64,000 nt of DNA, taken from contig OX344750.2 in NCBI GenBank assembly GCA_947034885.2, positions 36,628,821-36,692,820 on the forward strand, given 5' to 3'. Each line of letters starts with the position of its first letter. The first letter of the stretch is position 1. Position numbers and translations under genes: made by a program. The notes under the pieces are model-generated. The model worked only from the letters and a program-made list of their open reading frames with translations. It did not search any database and was not told where the DNA came from. This stretch comes from Thuidium tamariscinum. Its lineage: Eukaryota > Streptophyta > Bryopsida > Hypnales > Thuidiaceae. Positions 12,165-27,900 of the stretch are shown here, piece after piece.

Positions 12165-13101
12165 TCAACAGTCGTTTGAAGATGTGGAGCGAAAAACCAT
12201 GATCTTGCATGGAACAGAATCGAAACGAAGCTCACACATCTGCTTCTGACCAAGGAAAAAATGATTTTCTCCCGCCATCACTGGAAGTTCAAGCCATTCA
12301 TCGCCAGAGAATTCGTGAAGTCGCAAAAGCTTCCGGCGATTCTCCTCCCCCAATTCGTTGAACACGTACAAGGAGCTTCTGGAAGAAAATCTTGCATGCA
12401 AGAAAATCCGTGAACCAGCTCGTATCATGCATCAGGTTGGATGTGTCGAGGAGTCCTTGGAAGACGATTAAAGGGATCATTCTATTTCAAAGGAGTCCAA
12501 CTTGCTTCACAATGCACGGCCCGAGTCTCTGAATGGTACCCATTTACCCGATTCCCCACTTTGAGACCTTTATTTGCAGTAGCCGACAACCACTACTTTG
12601 TAACGCTTTGTCTTGCACTTCGTGATCGATTGCACCATGATCTCTTGCTGAACTCTGCCGTAGAGAGGAGGAAGCTAGCTGTTTCCACGTCCGAGTTAAT
12701 GGGTTGCAAACAAAGACAAGTCAAGGGGTCTTCTTGGACTTTGATTGCAATTCCACAAAAAAAGCATGTTAGTACACCAACCCTCCATCACTGACACTGA
12801 CGCCTTGGATTTCACCACACTTGCGATCATACTCCAGTGAGGTTTCAAAACATGCCATTTGTTTGATGCAATGTCAAACAGGTTCACTGTGAACAAACCT
12901 GGGCAATCTCCCCGTGCAAACGACTTGGGTTGACCTCTGACACAAGCCCGCTTGAACTGCGAATCCTTGGCAGGCAGCACTCATCAGCTTCGGGTTCCAC
13001 CCCTTCGACTTGGAAGATTTGAGGCCACGGTATAGCAGGTGCGTAAAGACGAGCTCCTGCAGCTCCTTGAGGAGTCCGCTCCAGAGAGCGATGTCCACCA
13101 A
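12165..13101 (-). pseudogene. Decayed F-box/kelch-type gene
   Basis: Minus-strand fragments in order: an F-box-like segment near 13095-12990 (DIALWSGLLKELQELVF, then KGWN), a middle segment near 12900-12790 (LFDIASNKWHVLKPHW, typical of the linker/kelch part), a segment near 12640-12560 (RYKVVVVGYCK) and an end segment at 12400-12200 (SSLYVFNELGEENRRKLLR, then DEWLELPVM). Plant F-box/kelch proteins have these parts in one frame of roughly 350-450 residues. Here they fall in different frames with stops between, and introns do not obviously rescue the reading, so I call it a pseudogene. A functional F-box protein would be a substrate receptor of an SCF ubiquitin ligase. Confidence 0.6.
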
Positions 13102-13474
13102 CTTTGCTTGATGTGCACCATCTTGAATGAGACACTCTTTGGAGTTTTTACAACCTTCCGTTCAATGCCAGGCCGCTCTTGAGATGAGACAAATAGTTTC
13201 TGTGATCATGTTCTGTGCTGCATATTCTTTCAAGTGAATTTTCACTTATGCCTGGAGATTCTCCACCATTTTTGAATCACGCGGCCATCCAACATTCCTC
13301 TCATGGCATATGCCACTCGATCGAACAAGGCTTGGCTTCGCATCTCTTACCAATTGATAAGCAGTTATATGGATTTTAGAAACGTGACTACCGTTGGTAT
13401 TCCGTAATCAGTCACAATTTTTACGCACCTCCCACATGCCACAATTAAAATCAATCGTCAAACTCAATATACTC

Positions 13475-13492
13475 CAAACCCTAAACCCTAAA
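13475..13492. other. Short telomere-like motif
   Basis: Two and a half units of the plant telomere repeat (aaaccctaaaccctaaa). Too short for a former telomere; such telo-boxes are common in plant promoters. No gene start can be tied to it. Confidence 0.5.
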
Positions 13493-13734
13493 CGCCAAGG
13501 CAGACGGTTGACCCCCTTAGTTATGGATGTGGTTCGATAAAGTTGAAAAAGTTGAAATTTGAGAATTCTTGTTTACTGAAATGGAGACTTAGTTCTCAAG
13601 TTCGTGATTGAGATAGTCCATTCACTCTGTATCTCTGAGGTAAACAATTGCAACAGTATTGCTGTAGTCAGTTTGCAATTACATTTGAATGTATTACGTT
13701 ATTGCAACTTCATTGTTTCAATTGCATTGCACTA

Positions 13735-14035
13735 TAGTGGAAACACCCAAAACCGTCCGAATAAGGAATTCAGCATGGTTGGAGGCATCTTTTTCTAAAA
13801 CTGATATTTTTCTAGTATTAGCGAGAGAAAATCATGAATATTCAAAAAAAAAATTAAAATTTTCGGAATCAGTATGTAATTTCTACAAATTTTGAAAGAG
13901 TTGGCTCCCTAGACCTCTAGAACCGTCCTATAGGTGTACCCTAAACTGAAATTTGCTGAAATCAGTTGTCAGTGAATGAAAATTATACATGTGTCTTACA
14001 ACTATGTCAGCAAATTAGAGTTAAACACTTGTCAG
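13735..14035 (-). repeat. Right arm of inverted repeat enclosing the FAAP24/F-box block
   Basis: Reverse-complement partner of 8780-9040. The inner end reads tggaaacacccaaaaccgtc, followed by gaatattcaaaaaa and gttggctccc, then ctgatttcagc-type and aatttgctgacat-type blocks when read on the minus strand. Divergence of the arms suggests an old event. Confidence 0.75.
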
Positions 14036-14096
14036 AAATAGGTACAGGGATGGAAATGGGTGTTTCTCCCTTAATGAAAAATAATCTGTTTTTGCA

Positions 14097-14274
14097 GTAT
14101 TGTTTGCATACAATAAGTGCAACAATATTAAAAATAAGAAATTTCCAGTTGTTTAGGGTAATGAATCTATTGCAATATTGAAATAGTATTGTTTGCGTAC
14201 AATAAATGCAATAGTATTAAAAATAAGAAATTTCTAGTTGTTTAGGGTAATGAATCTATTGCAATATTGAAACT
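14097..14274. repeat. Two-copy tandem repeat, 89-bp unit
   Basis: Units 14097-14185 and 14186-14274 differ at only a handful of positions. Each starts gtattgtttgc and contains agaaatttc followed by tagttgtttagggtaatgaa and ctattgcaatattgaaa. It lies immediately outside the right arm of the FAAP24 block. Non-coding. Confidence 0.9.
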
Positions 14275-14523
14275 TTAAACAGCGTTTTCAATATTGCATC
14301 ATTCTTTGAATAGCTATTGAGTTGTATTTTATTTCAATTTTGAATTGAAATTGAAAAAAAAATTGCTTTAAAATTACAAGAGTTGTTTTATAAACTTGGT
14401 TTGTTGCAATATTGCTTCCATTTCCTTTGTTATTAGTTACACGTGGGTTTATTGTTGTCCTTCTGAGCATCAGTTTAGCAACTCATATTGCAAGCAATGC
14501 ATTTCAATTAATCTTTACAGGAA

Positions 14524-14757
14524 TGTACAAATTGTGTACATTTGATGGGGGGGCAGTTCTAGAGTCCTATACCACATTCAATTCAAAAATTCACAACTAA
14601 TTCTACAAAGCTTCATAAAATTTGAAACGACTTGGATTAGATGCCCATTCCACCTATCTTTCAAGAAAAAATCACTAAAAAATAATTCAAGATGTTTCAC
14701 CTCCCCTAAATTTAGTTCCCACCTTTACATGGTTGGTTTTTGGACCTCCTACCTTAC
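14524..14757 (-). mobile_element. Diverged, shortened copy of the 331-bp TAAGGTA-end MITE
   Basis: Same order of blocks as the copy at 47538-47868: tgtacattt, agagtcctat, acaactaattc, gaaacgacttggattagatg, ctatctttcaag, tttcacctcccctaaat and ggacctcctacctta at the end. One end keeps the cctacctta terminus; the other end is missing. Confidence 0.65.
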
Positions 14758-14759
14758 AA

Positions 14760-15690
14760 CCTTACTATACACAATACAATCTTGGTTGTATAGAAATTAT
14801 GCTCGCTTTCCATGCAACAATATTGTTATTATCTTGCTTTGTCATGTTTGTTAGTTACAAGAAAAGACAATTATTGTGGAGATAGCTTCAAAACTTATAT
14901 TAGCAAGATACATTAGAGGGGATTTGAGGCATTTAAGAGACTACTTTAGGATTGTTCTCTACAATGCTGTAATACTAATTTAAATTCAAAAAGTTTCAAA
15001 AAATATTTAAAAAATCTTTAATTTAATTTTAAAATTTTAATTTTTTCCAAAAAAATATTTTAAAAATCATTTAAAATTTTTAAATTAAAAAAAAATCATA
15101 TTTTTTAACGTAGCAATTCCTAAACCACATCAAAGTACTAATGTAGCACATTCCCACAATCCAGTAACTCAAGATAATTTATGGTCTTCTAATGTCTTTA
15201 AATTCCTTTCAATAGTGAGGAATGTCATTATTGTTTCTTGTATTTTTTAGATAAAAAAATTAATTGTATTAACTCCCAAAAAAAGTGGAATTGTATTAAT
15301 CCAACAAGAACTAAAATTGATATGAATTTTCAAACACATTTGGAGCAAAAATATAAAACCATTAGTACAGAGAATCATGACCATCTTAAAACCTAATTTC
15401 AAGATCAAGAAATCTACCACCCTAAATATAGTAGAACCTATCTAATTCAATCGATCCCGGCCCAATTTGACATAGTGAGTTACAAAGGTTTATTTACTGA
15501 GAGAGGGTCAGATTTACTCACATCCTTTATAATTTGGCTCAATCCCAGACCGGTCTGACACATAGAATTCCATAGGTTTATGGACCTAGATAGGGTTTAA
15601 TACTAGAGGTTCTACCGTAATCCCCTTTCATGAGTATTTTGAAAGTCACAAGCTTAACATTCTAGAAGCAAAGTGGCTTCCCGCTCTTCA
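14760..15690. other. AT-rich gap, no gene
   Basis: Homopolymer-rich between 14980 and 15110. A loosely repeated pair sits at 15440-15600 (caatcgatcccggcccaa and the related caatcccagaccggtctgac, each followed by a taggtttat-like block). No coding frame or RNA gene recognised. Confidence 0.4.
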
Positions 15691-16150
15691 ATGTCAACGG
15701 CCATTCCGTAATTTACTGCATCATCGTGTTTTGCACGGATTCCTCAGAAGTGACGCCCCACCTCCGCCATGGAAAAATGTGTCCCAGGGCTGACGCGAAA
15801 GCCGAGTGCAAGCTCCCGCTCTTCGATCTTCCGTACTTGGTGTTTCTCTGGAAGCGCTTGCCCATCAAGCCATCACGTACCATGCCAGGCTCCATCCTTG
15901 TGACTTCGCCTTTCTAGACATTCTTGACTTCACACGCAACGTGGTGGAATCGGAGGTGGAATATCTCGACTTTGCTGCCAAATGCCCAATCATCGATCAA
16001 GCAGCTCGGTCAGCTACGTACGGAGTGCCGATCTTTCCAAATGAAGATAAGTGTATATTATTTTTTAAAGGAGTCTGCAAACCCAAAGGATCGATTCAAG
16101 CGTTGCCATCAACGCCTATAATTCCTCTGAAACTGCATCGATCGCCTAGC
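15690..16150 (+). other. Coding-looking region upstream of the secreted-protein gene
   Basis: GC-richer stretch with overlapping frames; that ending at 16156 contains a plausible protein-like run (DILDFTRNVVESEVEYLD) but has no convincing start. Parts are similar to the minus strand of 29180-28950 (gtgcaagctcccgctctt versus gtgcgagctcctgctctt; gcttgcccatcaag versus gctggcccatcagg). It may be promoter plus the relic of an older gene. No function assigned. Confidence 0.3.
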
Positions 16151-16214
16151 TTCTAGCTATTCGATCAGTGCCTGGATTCACGAGTGTTTAATTTCGATCT
16201 ATCAATTCACCACG

Positions 16215-16613
16215 ATGGCCTTCAGGCTCCTGAGTTCGAAGACCACGGTTGCTGTGGGTTTCTTGCTGCTGCTGCTTCCAGCAATGGTGTACTGCCTGCA
16301 GTCGCGTTTCGTCCTAATCGCTGTGTTCTCGGACAACAATTGCACCTCGGAGCTCCCCTTTGCCACGTACGGTGATTTGAGCGAGGAGCCCAACGCCACT
16401 TTTCCTGCGAATGTGTTCAACACTTCCGAGACCTTCGAGTCGGCCATCTTGACGAACTACACTGGCAACGTGAGTTCTCTCGTCGCCTGTCAAGCCGCGC
16501 TGCTGTGTAACGCCACTGGAGCCGTGCACATCTCGTTCAACCTGAGTGACATCGGGGTGTGCTCGACTGCGGGACCTGCGGGAACGCAGTTCGACAAATT
16601 CCTGCTCTCGTAA
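16215..16613 (+). CDS. Small secreted glycoprotein, unrecognised family (132 aa)
   Basis: Single-exon frame with ATG at 16215 and TAA at 16611-16613. The N-terminus is a clear signal peptide: basic start, hydrophobic run VAVGFLLLLLPAM, probable cleavage near Tyr26-Cys27. The mature part of about 105 residues has seven N-glycosylation sequons (NCT, NAT, NTS, NYT, NVS, NAT, NLS) and four or five cysteines, as in extracellular or wall-associated proteins. I recognise no domain. An AATAAA signal lies at 16856-16861 and a TATA-like AT run near 16050. A dead relative at 29388-29602 shares the leader and signal-peptide region, showing that this is a gene family in this genome. The coding sequence is GC-rich compared with its surroundings. 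Confidence 0.75.
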   Translation: MAFRLLSSKTTVAVGFLLLLLPAMVYCLQSRFVLIAVFSDNNCTSELPFATYGDLSEEPNATFPANVFNTSETFESAILTNYTGNVSSLVACQAALLCNATGAVHISFNLSDIGVCSTAGPAGTQFDKFLLS

Positions 16614-16855
16614 GAGGAGGTGATGTATGAGAGATTAATTAGCAGGAGCTTAATTGAATAACATCGACTGAGCTCGCTCGCTTTGTAATTGTCCAGAATT
16701 TTGTAAGCTCGTGCATGGCCTCAGGGATGGGTTTGGTGCATGGATTGCTTGGTGCGCGTCTGGTGAGCTAGTGGCGGTGAACTAGCTGTGAGCAGCCGCA
16801 GGTGTAAGGGCTAAGGGACATCTCTTTTGCTGTTGAGCAAGTTTTCTGTCATTTG

Positions 16856-16861
16856 AATAAA
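16856..16861 (+). terminator. Poly(A) signal AATAAA of the secreted-protein gene
   Basis: AATAAA 243 bases after the stop codon on the coding strand, within the GC-richer transcript-like segment; the AT-rich intergenic DNA begins shortly after. Confidence 0.5.
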
Positions 16862-16879
16862 CAAAGTCATCTTCCAAAG

Positions 16880-18332
16880 CCATTCTCTTCTTTTGTTTTC
16901 TGTTTTTGTGGGTTTGGTTGTTGTAGATGATTCCAATGCAGCAGAGAATGAGTTATTTGGATACTGGATGCCACAGTTATGATTGAAGGTTAGAAGTGTA
17001 ACTACAAAAAACTACACCTAAAAATGGAGCCCTCCCAAAATTCACCCCTATTTTTGAAGGAAATATGAATACAGAGGATACCCCAAATGGTGCACATTAC
17101 AAGGACAAGTGCAAGATGGACTGATTGTGAACCGTTTTGAATAGTGTGCAACTCTATTCGTAGCATTGTCAAGGTAGCAACCTTACAAGTGGCGGTCCAT
17201 TTTGAGTACACTTTGTGTTGTTTTGAATTTCTTCCTTGTGACATGTTTTGATACTACTAGTCTTGTTTCTTCATGCCCATCAAATGCATTTTGGCATCAC
17301 CTATATGACGCTTTTAGCACCTTACACCTTGCCACTTTGAAAACTTGTCACTACTTCACATTACATTCAAAAATTATTGAACCACAAAACCACTTGCATT
17401 TTGATTCATAGTCCTTCACTAATGTGAAGAAATTGTTGCTGATTTTGTACACCATAATTATGGATTATGCCACAAAACTTATTTACACCATTTTAGATGT
17501 AGTTACCTTATTGGTATAATTATGCTCTACAGTAAGTTCTAAAGGGAGGCACTTGGCATTTCAACATTTGTAAAAAACAACTTGATTACAAAGATAGGGT
17601 CCCATTATGAAATTCATGTCATAACATAAATCTAATTAATTCCAAGAAAGAGTACAAAGTCTAGGATTGAGGTTATTATATTTAACAATGATATAGTGTT
17701 GACTAAAAAGGCATGTTAGGAAATGTTTATATCTAATATCAATTGGAGTTAAGTGATATAGGATTTTGCCCCACTTCCTTACTTTATAAAAGCAAGGAAC
17801 TATTAGATGTCAACCCTTAAAATTATTTATTACATGGTTAGGAGAGGTAGCTATAAATGCCTAGAGTTATATGTATAAATTCCATGTATATATAGTGTTT
17901 TTCAACACAAATCGTATTCTCAATTGTATCTTTTGTTAATTTTTACTACACATCAATTATTCAATTGCTTTCAATTTAGCTACAATGATATTGTCACTTT
18001 TATAGGTTGCTTTAGGTTGTCATTGTTTTTGGTAATGAATCCACCAATTGAGCAGTTTTTATTTGATACCCAATTAATTATAAACAAATTATTCTCACAT
18101 AAGCTTGTACATACAATCTTATATCTTTGAAATAAATTTTTAAAAATCATATCAAAGTTTGACATTATAAGAGCGTATTCAAAATCCTAAAACACATATT
18201 CTAAACTTTGACCTTTTAGGAAGTAAAGACTAATAAGTGTGATTTCAAAAAACACTTGTCTCTCTTTTTAGTCCCCTTAGAATTGGATGGGTGTTTTTTT
18301 GTTCATAACTTTTGTGTTGTATGTTAATTTTA
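16880..18332. other. AT-rich gap, no gene
   Basis: No open frame with coding character on either strand; no RNA gene or strong repeat recognised. Confidence 0.4.
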
Positions 18333-18675
18333 CATAAGAGGATTTCTAGTTGGTTTACAAGACTGTGAGTTCCCAAACGCTGGGAACGCTAGGAATGCGA
18401 TGTTGATGTGGTCGAGCGACTACCACGTCATAAAATATTAATTATTTATTAATTTTGATTAATTATGATTTATTCTTTTTTAAATTATTTTTTTTTAAAT
18501 CATTTTTTTTCTTTTTAATACATTCTGAAGTTTTTTGGAAAAAAAATTTTAATTTTAATTTTTTTAAATTCAAAATTTCAGACCAACAAGGGGCTGGTCT
18601 ATAACAGTGGAAACAGTTTTAGGGAACATCCTTGAAACGGTCTTCTGGAGGCCCAAAAACCTTCTTGTGTATGAA
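18333..18675 (+). mobile_element. MITE-like element, family with CATAAGAGGATTT ends
   Basis: Inverted copy of 45993-46347. Shared features: end block cataagaggatttctagttgg, here quoted only in part as cataagaggatttcta; the core cgctgggaacgct; gatgtggtcgagcgac; an AT-rich middle; and the other end with gaaacggtcttctgg. Ends are imperfect inverted repeats. No coding frame; target duplication not clear. Confidence 0.65.
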
Positions 18676-18692
18676 ATTCAAAATAAGGGTAC

Positions 18693-19192
18693 ACATTAGA
18701 GGATTTTTGAGGTGCATAGAAGGCCCCCAAAGATTGACATGCACTCCTATTTAATGAGGAGCAAAACTAGTAGCATAAGTACCTACTTACTTGTTGCTAT
18801 TGTAGTCCTCACTTGTACAAGTGAGGACAAAACAACAAGGTATTATTACCAAATATTAAATTTGGATTGTACAATATTATATTGATGGTTGTCGAAGAAG
18901 AATCCATTAGTGGAGTGGATGTACAATACTATATTATTATGTTAATGGTTGTACAATATAATGTTGATGGTTGGATAGTACTTGTATCATTCTCATATCC
19001 TAAATCCAAATTTTAAATGCAAAGCTTCATCATGGTCTTTGTGACCCACCCAATGGGAGCTATTGTCCCACAAAAGTACATCAATATTTTTTTCTTTTCC
19101 AATGAGTGGGTATAGGGGAATAGTCTTCTTCAAGGACCCTTCCAACCCCCCCTCTTAGAGGCCCTCTGTAGAGCTCAAAAATCCTCTAATGT
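18693..19192 (+). mobile_element. 500-bp MITE-like element with perfect 19-bp terminal inverted repeats
   Basis: Left end acattagaggatttttgag (18693-18711) and right end its exact reverse complement (19174-19192). A perfect 24-base palindrome lies inside at 18805-18828 (centre acttgtacaagt). No protein encoded. It abuts the preceding element. Confidence 0.75.
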
Positions 19193-19199
19193 ATGGTAG

Positions 19200-21340
19200 T
19201 TTTAGACATTGAATGATTGATTCTAATTTTTAATGATTATTTTTTAATTTTTCAATAGTCCCTACATGGATGTCTATTTTTGCCATTTATGAGGTGAATG
19301 AACATTAGATATTTTTGAGGCCTTTGGAATATTGTTTTGAGTTTGTTCCTTGAAATTCTTTCCATGTTATGTCATGAACTAGCTACCATTGGTTTAATTA
19401 TTCAAATTTTTTTTAAGTCAAGATTTTTTTTTCCCCCAAAATTCCAAGTAGTATTAAGAAACTAAAAAAAACTTAATTTCAAATTTGAATAATTAATTTT
19501 AAAAATAATTAATTATTTTATATTATTTGACAAGGCAATCTTTCAACTACATCAAATTGTTTATGTGATAAAGTTAACAAAGTTCTCATAGAATGCCCAT
19601 AGTCCAAAAATACACAATCTTTAAGAGGCTTCCTAAAAGTTATACAATCCTTCAAAGAGATTTATCAAAAAATAATAAGGTAATCACCTTTAACATCTAT
19701 TTAAAGTGCACTACCTTGCACAATTGCAAAGAATAGACATTTTTCCCTTAAAGATGAAAGTTGAAAGGATTACCTTCAAATTAGGAAAAATTTCCATTTT
19801 ATTTTATAATTTTAAAATTTTATAATTAAAAAAAATCAAACATCAAATTCTTCATTTTCCTTCATTTTTTTTATGCATAACTTTTAAAGATAAAATTTTT
19901 AGGCTTGGATTTATTCAATTATGCTATTTTGAATACATTATAAATTGTCCAAGTTTTATTTTATTTCTAAAATGTAATCCTCAATGTATTTTTAAATTTC
20001 CAGTGATTTTTTAATCTCCAATGATCATTTTGCAATGGGCACACAATTTCCAAACCTATCTTGAAATATTGTAAGTATGGGGCAATGCTCACAATGCTTT
20101 ATTAAAAAAATTGAAAAGTAAAGTTTGGAAGATGCCAATAAAAAAAAATATTTTCCAATATTTTTTTACTACACAAAAGTATTGTTTTAGAAAAAGAATT
20201 CTTAGAATTTCAACTTTTTTTTTAGAATTACTTTTTGCCAATTTTTCCCTACAACTATGGTAGTAGTATTGTATTTTCTTAAATTTCAAAGAACAAGAAT
20301 ATTTTTAAAGGTTTATTTTCAGCTAAGATTTCTATACACAACTTTGCAAGTTGAATATTTTTTCAAATTAAAAATTGGATTAGTATATGCATTTTTCCAT
20401 CTTATAATTAGGAGCTTGAAAACTTATTGAGGGCAATGATACATCTAAATCATTAAATTATGGTCAAGTCATAGTAGTCATTTTCAAAGTTGTATGTGAA
20501 ATTCTTTTGCAAGAATATAAAATATACATGTATAATATTTTAATATTTTTGTTTTCTTATTTTTTATACTTGATTTTGAAATTCAATTGATTTTTTTTTT
20601 CATTTTGAACAAATCTAAAAAGTAGAGCTTTAAACTAGTTTAGTATTCTCAAAATCTCCTTAAAATAGATTTTATTGTATAATTTGAAGTTGAGAACTTG
20701 AAGAAAATTTTAAATGTAGAATAAATAAATAAAATTATTTACACAATGAGATTCTACATCCTATTCTATATACACAAGGTGAAAATTTCAAATTTTCTTA
20801 AAATTTTGTGAATTAGATATGAATGATATGGATTTTCTTCATGTTACTTAAAAAATTCACAATAATTTCAAATCTTCACCAAAAAATTATATCTATTTAA
20901 TGAATTTTTATAATTCATAGGCATTTGTTTATTCCTCTAAAAATATAAGAATAAAAAGCTTTATCCACATATAACTTGGTGGTCAAAACCAACAAAATAT
21001 TTTAAAAAAATGGTAACTAGTTCTAAAATTGAGTAAATAACATCCTACCTTCACCCTCTCCTATAGGTCCTATGCCATTTGGCAAAAGTTATGTTGTCAA
21101 AAAGTCCTTTTGCCTTTGAAGAGCTAAGGTTTTGGACAAGGATTTTTCTTGAAATTTTTTTTGCTAATAGAAAGTGATGCAAATTTTTGTAGGAGATAAT
21201 TTTTCCTCCTTCACTGGGATGAATTTGTAGATTGAGATGGTATTACTTTGTTCAAGATGAATGTATTCACTTGTGGATGAATAAATGAGTTTTCATCCAT
21301 ACATTGCAGATTACATCCATTTTCATGGATGTAAATAGCT
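19200..21340. other. Very AT-rich gap, no gene
   Basis: Long A and T runs; only short chance frames. No RNA gene recognised. Confidence 0.45.
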
Positions 21341-21757
21341 TCATCACTCCACAGAAGATTGCACTGCCCGAAGTAAATGAAAAAAGAAGAAGCCCTGGTC
21401 TTGGGGACTCTCCGGCCAGTGGTGGAATTCTGGAGGAGTGGACTGTGAATGGTTTTGGTGACGAAGCCAATTCCTAAAAATAAAATAGCTTCCGTCGAAG
21501 GTTGGATGCCATAGCCAGCATTTGGAGAGCAGAGCAGCTGGAGTTTCACTGAGCATTATTAGGGTTTGGTGATGCGAGTGTTGACCCTGTTGTGTTCGCG
21601 ATCGATTGCGCTCCATCTCGTGTAGTTCTCTAACTTAGTGCCTTGGTGTTGAAGGAAGATCGTGGCAAGCGAAGGCAGTTTTTTCTGAGGTTTGGAGAGA
21701 CTAGAGGACGGGAAGAAAGTTCGTGGGTGGAGTAGGGGTTGTTGATTTGGTGTGGCC

Positions 21758-23293
21758 ATGAGGGACGATGTGGCGTTGTCGTTTGATGGCGCAGATCCGT
21801 ACAAAACAGCCGCGAACAATCGGAGAGGAGCGGGAATGCAGGGCGGGGGACCCGGCGGATCATCGGCCTTGCCGTTCATGTCGTTCGACTTGGGAACTGC
21901 GTCCGCGCCTCCTCCTCGAGTAGGCAGTGGTGGTGGCTATGGTGGTGGTGGGGGTGGTGGAGGATTCGGTGCATTTGAGGATGAAGCTCCGCTTCTTGAA
22001 GGTTGGTTGGAGTCCCGGGCTTTTGATCTTTGATTTGAAACCGTAGCCAATCGGTTGTTGTGGTCTGCGTATTTCGAGTTGGGAGGTGTATTACAGCGCA
22101 ATATAAGCGCGTTTTCAGTAATTTTGATTTCATAATCTCCAAAGACATTTGATTGTGAAATGAGCAGGAAATTTTAACTCGAATTTTATGAGTGCAAGCA
22201 TTGATTTAAAATATCTGTGGATTCCAGGACCTTGTTCACCTGCCGGTGTAGTCTATTACTTGCGATCCAGTAGTTCTCATTTTTAGGGTTTGGGGGCTTG
22301 TGTTACGTCGCTATTGCCAGGCCGGCTAGAGCCTCTAGCACAAATAGCTTTTAGGTTGTGGTTTTCGAAGTGTTTCAAAACATTATGTTGAGCTTAATTT
22401 GTTGATATAGATACATATGCTCTGCTGCTTTTATATCTCACCTCTCACCCGATTTGACACGAACGTGCGAATTACGGTTGTTCTATGCAGAGCTTGGGAT
22501 TAACATCCCTCAGATCACAAAAAGAACATTGACTGTGCTGAACCCTTTCCGGATGAATCCAGACCTACATGAAGATGCTGATCTGTCTGGGCCTATCATA
22601 TTCTATATGCTGTTTGGTCTGTGCCAGCTCTTAGGAGGTAAAGTGCACTTTGGTGTTATTTTAGGGTGGACAACACTCGCGTCCCTGTTCCTGTACACAA
22701 TCTTCAACCTGTTGGCTGGGAAAAATGGGAGCCTCGACTTCTATCGATGCGTCAGCATAGTGGGGTACTGTCAAATTCCCATGGTGCTGCTATCGGCTCT
22801 CTCCATCTTCCTGCCCAGGTGAGTGGTATCCTTGTCCCCCACTTTTCCTAATGGAGTAGAATGTAAATCCATTATTACTTAGTCAATTGTAATAGGGATC
22901 TATCAATGTTTGAGTTGGTGCCAGCTTCTATCTGGATTGCTGTCACTATCGTTTCAGGAGCCCATTCCCGTGGCTTTCAGCTGTTTTGAGTTTTTATCCA
23001 TTAGTAGACTAGATTGTTTTGTGTAGAAGTTAATCTTATGTCTTTTGCATCTCGTATGGATTGTGATACGTGTCATTTCGACCCACGCAAATGGGTTCCC
23101 TCCCTTATACCTTTCTTGGCTGTGCAGGGGAATCTTCAAATACGTTCTGGGAGCATTGACAGTATTGTGGTGTACTCGATCATGTACAAGTCTGATGGCC
23201 GTTCTTGTACCGCATGCGGAGGAGCACAGGTCATTGGTGGCTTATCCCTGTGGCTTGATATACACCGCATTTTCCCTTCTTGTGATCTTTTGA
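21758..23293 (+). CDS. YIP1-family Golgi membrane protein (YIPF5/YIP5 type)
   Basis: Multi-spanning protein of the ER-Golgi system that binds Rab GTPases and helps vesicle formation. Exons 21758-22001, 22491-22818 and 23128-23293 join in phase to 245 residues, the usual size. The ATG at 21758 is the first in frame. The cytosolic N-terminus carries a glycine-rich run (residues about 55-70), then acidic EDEAPLLE just before the first intron. Exon 2 has the family block LGINIPQITKRTLTVLNPF followed by DADLSGPIIFYMLFG. Four to five hydrophobic segments follow, the last being the C-terminus YTAFSLLVIF. The match to plant and animal YIPF5-like proteins is strong. It faces the tail of the alpha-tubulin gene (convergent, stop codons about 740 bp apart). 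Confidence 0.9.
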
Positions 23294-24029
23294 CCTTCAC
23301 TAAGCTGGTTGGTTTCCCTCCGAAAAATTTCGACAACGAGATCATTTTTTGAGCCTGGCATTGCAGCTCTATTTTCACTGCGTCCTCTTCTCCACTTTAG
23401 TGGTTTCCAAAGTGACGATGATTTTTCTTTCAGGATGACATCCACTGTTCCCAGCCTACTTTGGCTAAAGGCTCCCAGCTACCCCATATCTAGGACAAAA
23501 GGATTTGTGACCAAGTGCTTTTAATACTTACTACCTTGTGTTCATGGTGAATCTTTTACTCTAGAAGATACATTATTAATTGAGAATCACTCTCGAGTAA
23601 CCTTTACCGTCACTGCAGGTTGTGAGATAGCCAGTGAAGATAGTTTTGTTACTTAGATGAACCATACGATAAGATCGGTTGTAACGACACAGAATTCATT
23701 CATTTTTTTAATCGGATTCAAGACCTTCAGGTTTGGAAGCACTGTCTGAAAACAGTAATTGATATGTATTTCCGTGTATTTCTAAAGAATACAGAGTCTC
23801 ACATCTCATGAATTACGATGACGTAAGAATATTGACACTACCCTCCAACTTTGATTGGCTAGAGTGTTCCGAGTGAAAAGACACCGAAGATCATAAGTGT
23901 TGCAAAACTGATCGTATCTATCGCTATCAAATATTCTTTTAGCAGGAGTTGACTGACAGTACTAGGAGCTGTGAGGGGTTTCGCAAGGGTTTTCAACCCG
24001 AGCAAGTGAGTTTTGTGGTCTCCTCTACC
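23294..24029. other. Convergent intergenic region between YIP and alpha-tubulin
   Basis: Expected to hold both 3' untranslated regions. No additional gene or repeat recognised. Confidence 0.5.
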
Positions 24030-27900
<3,871 letters not shown>

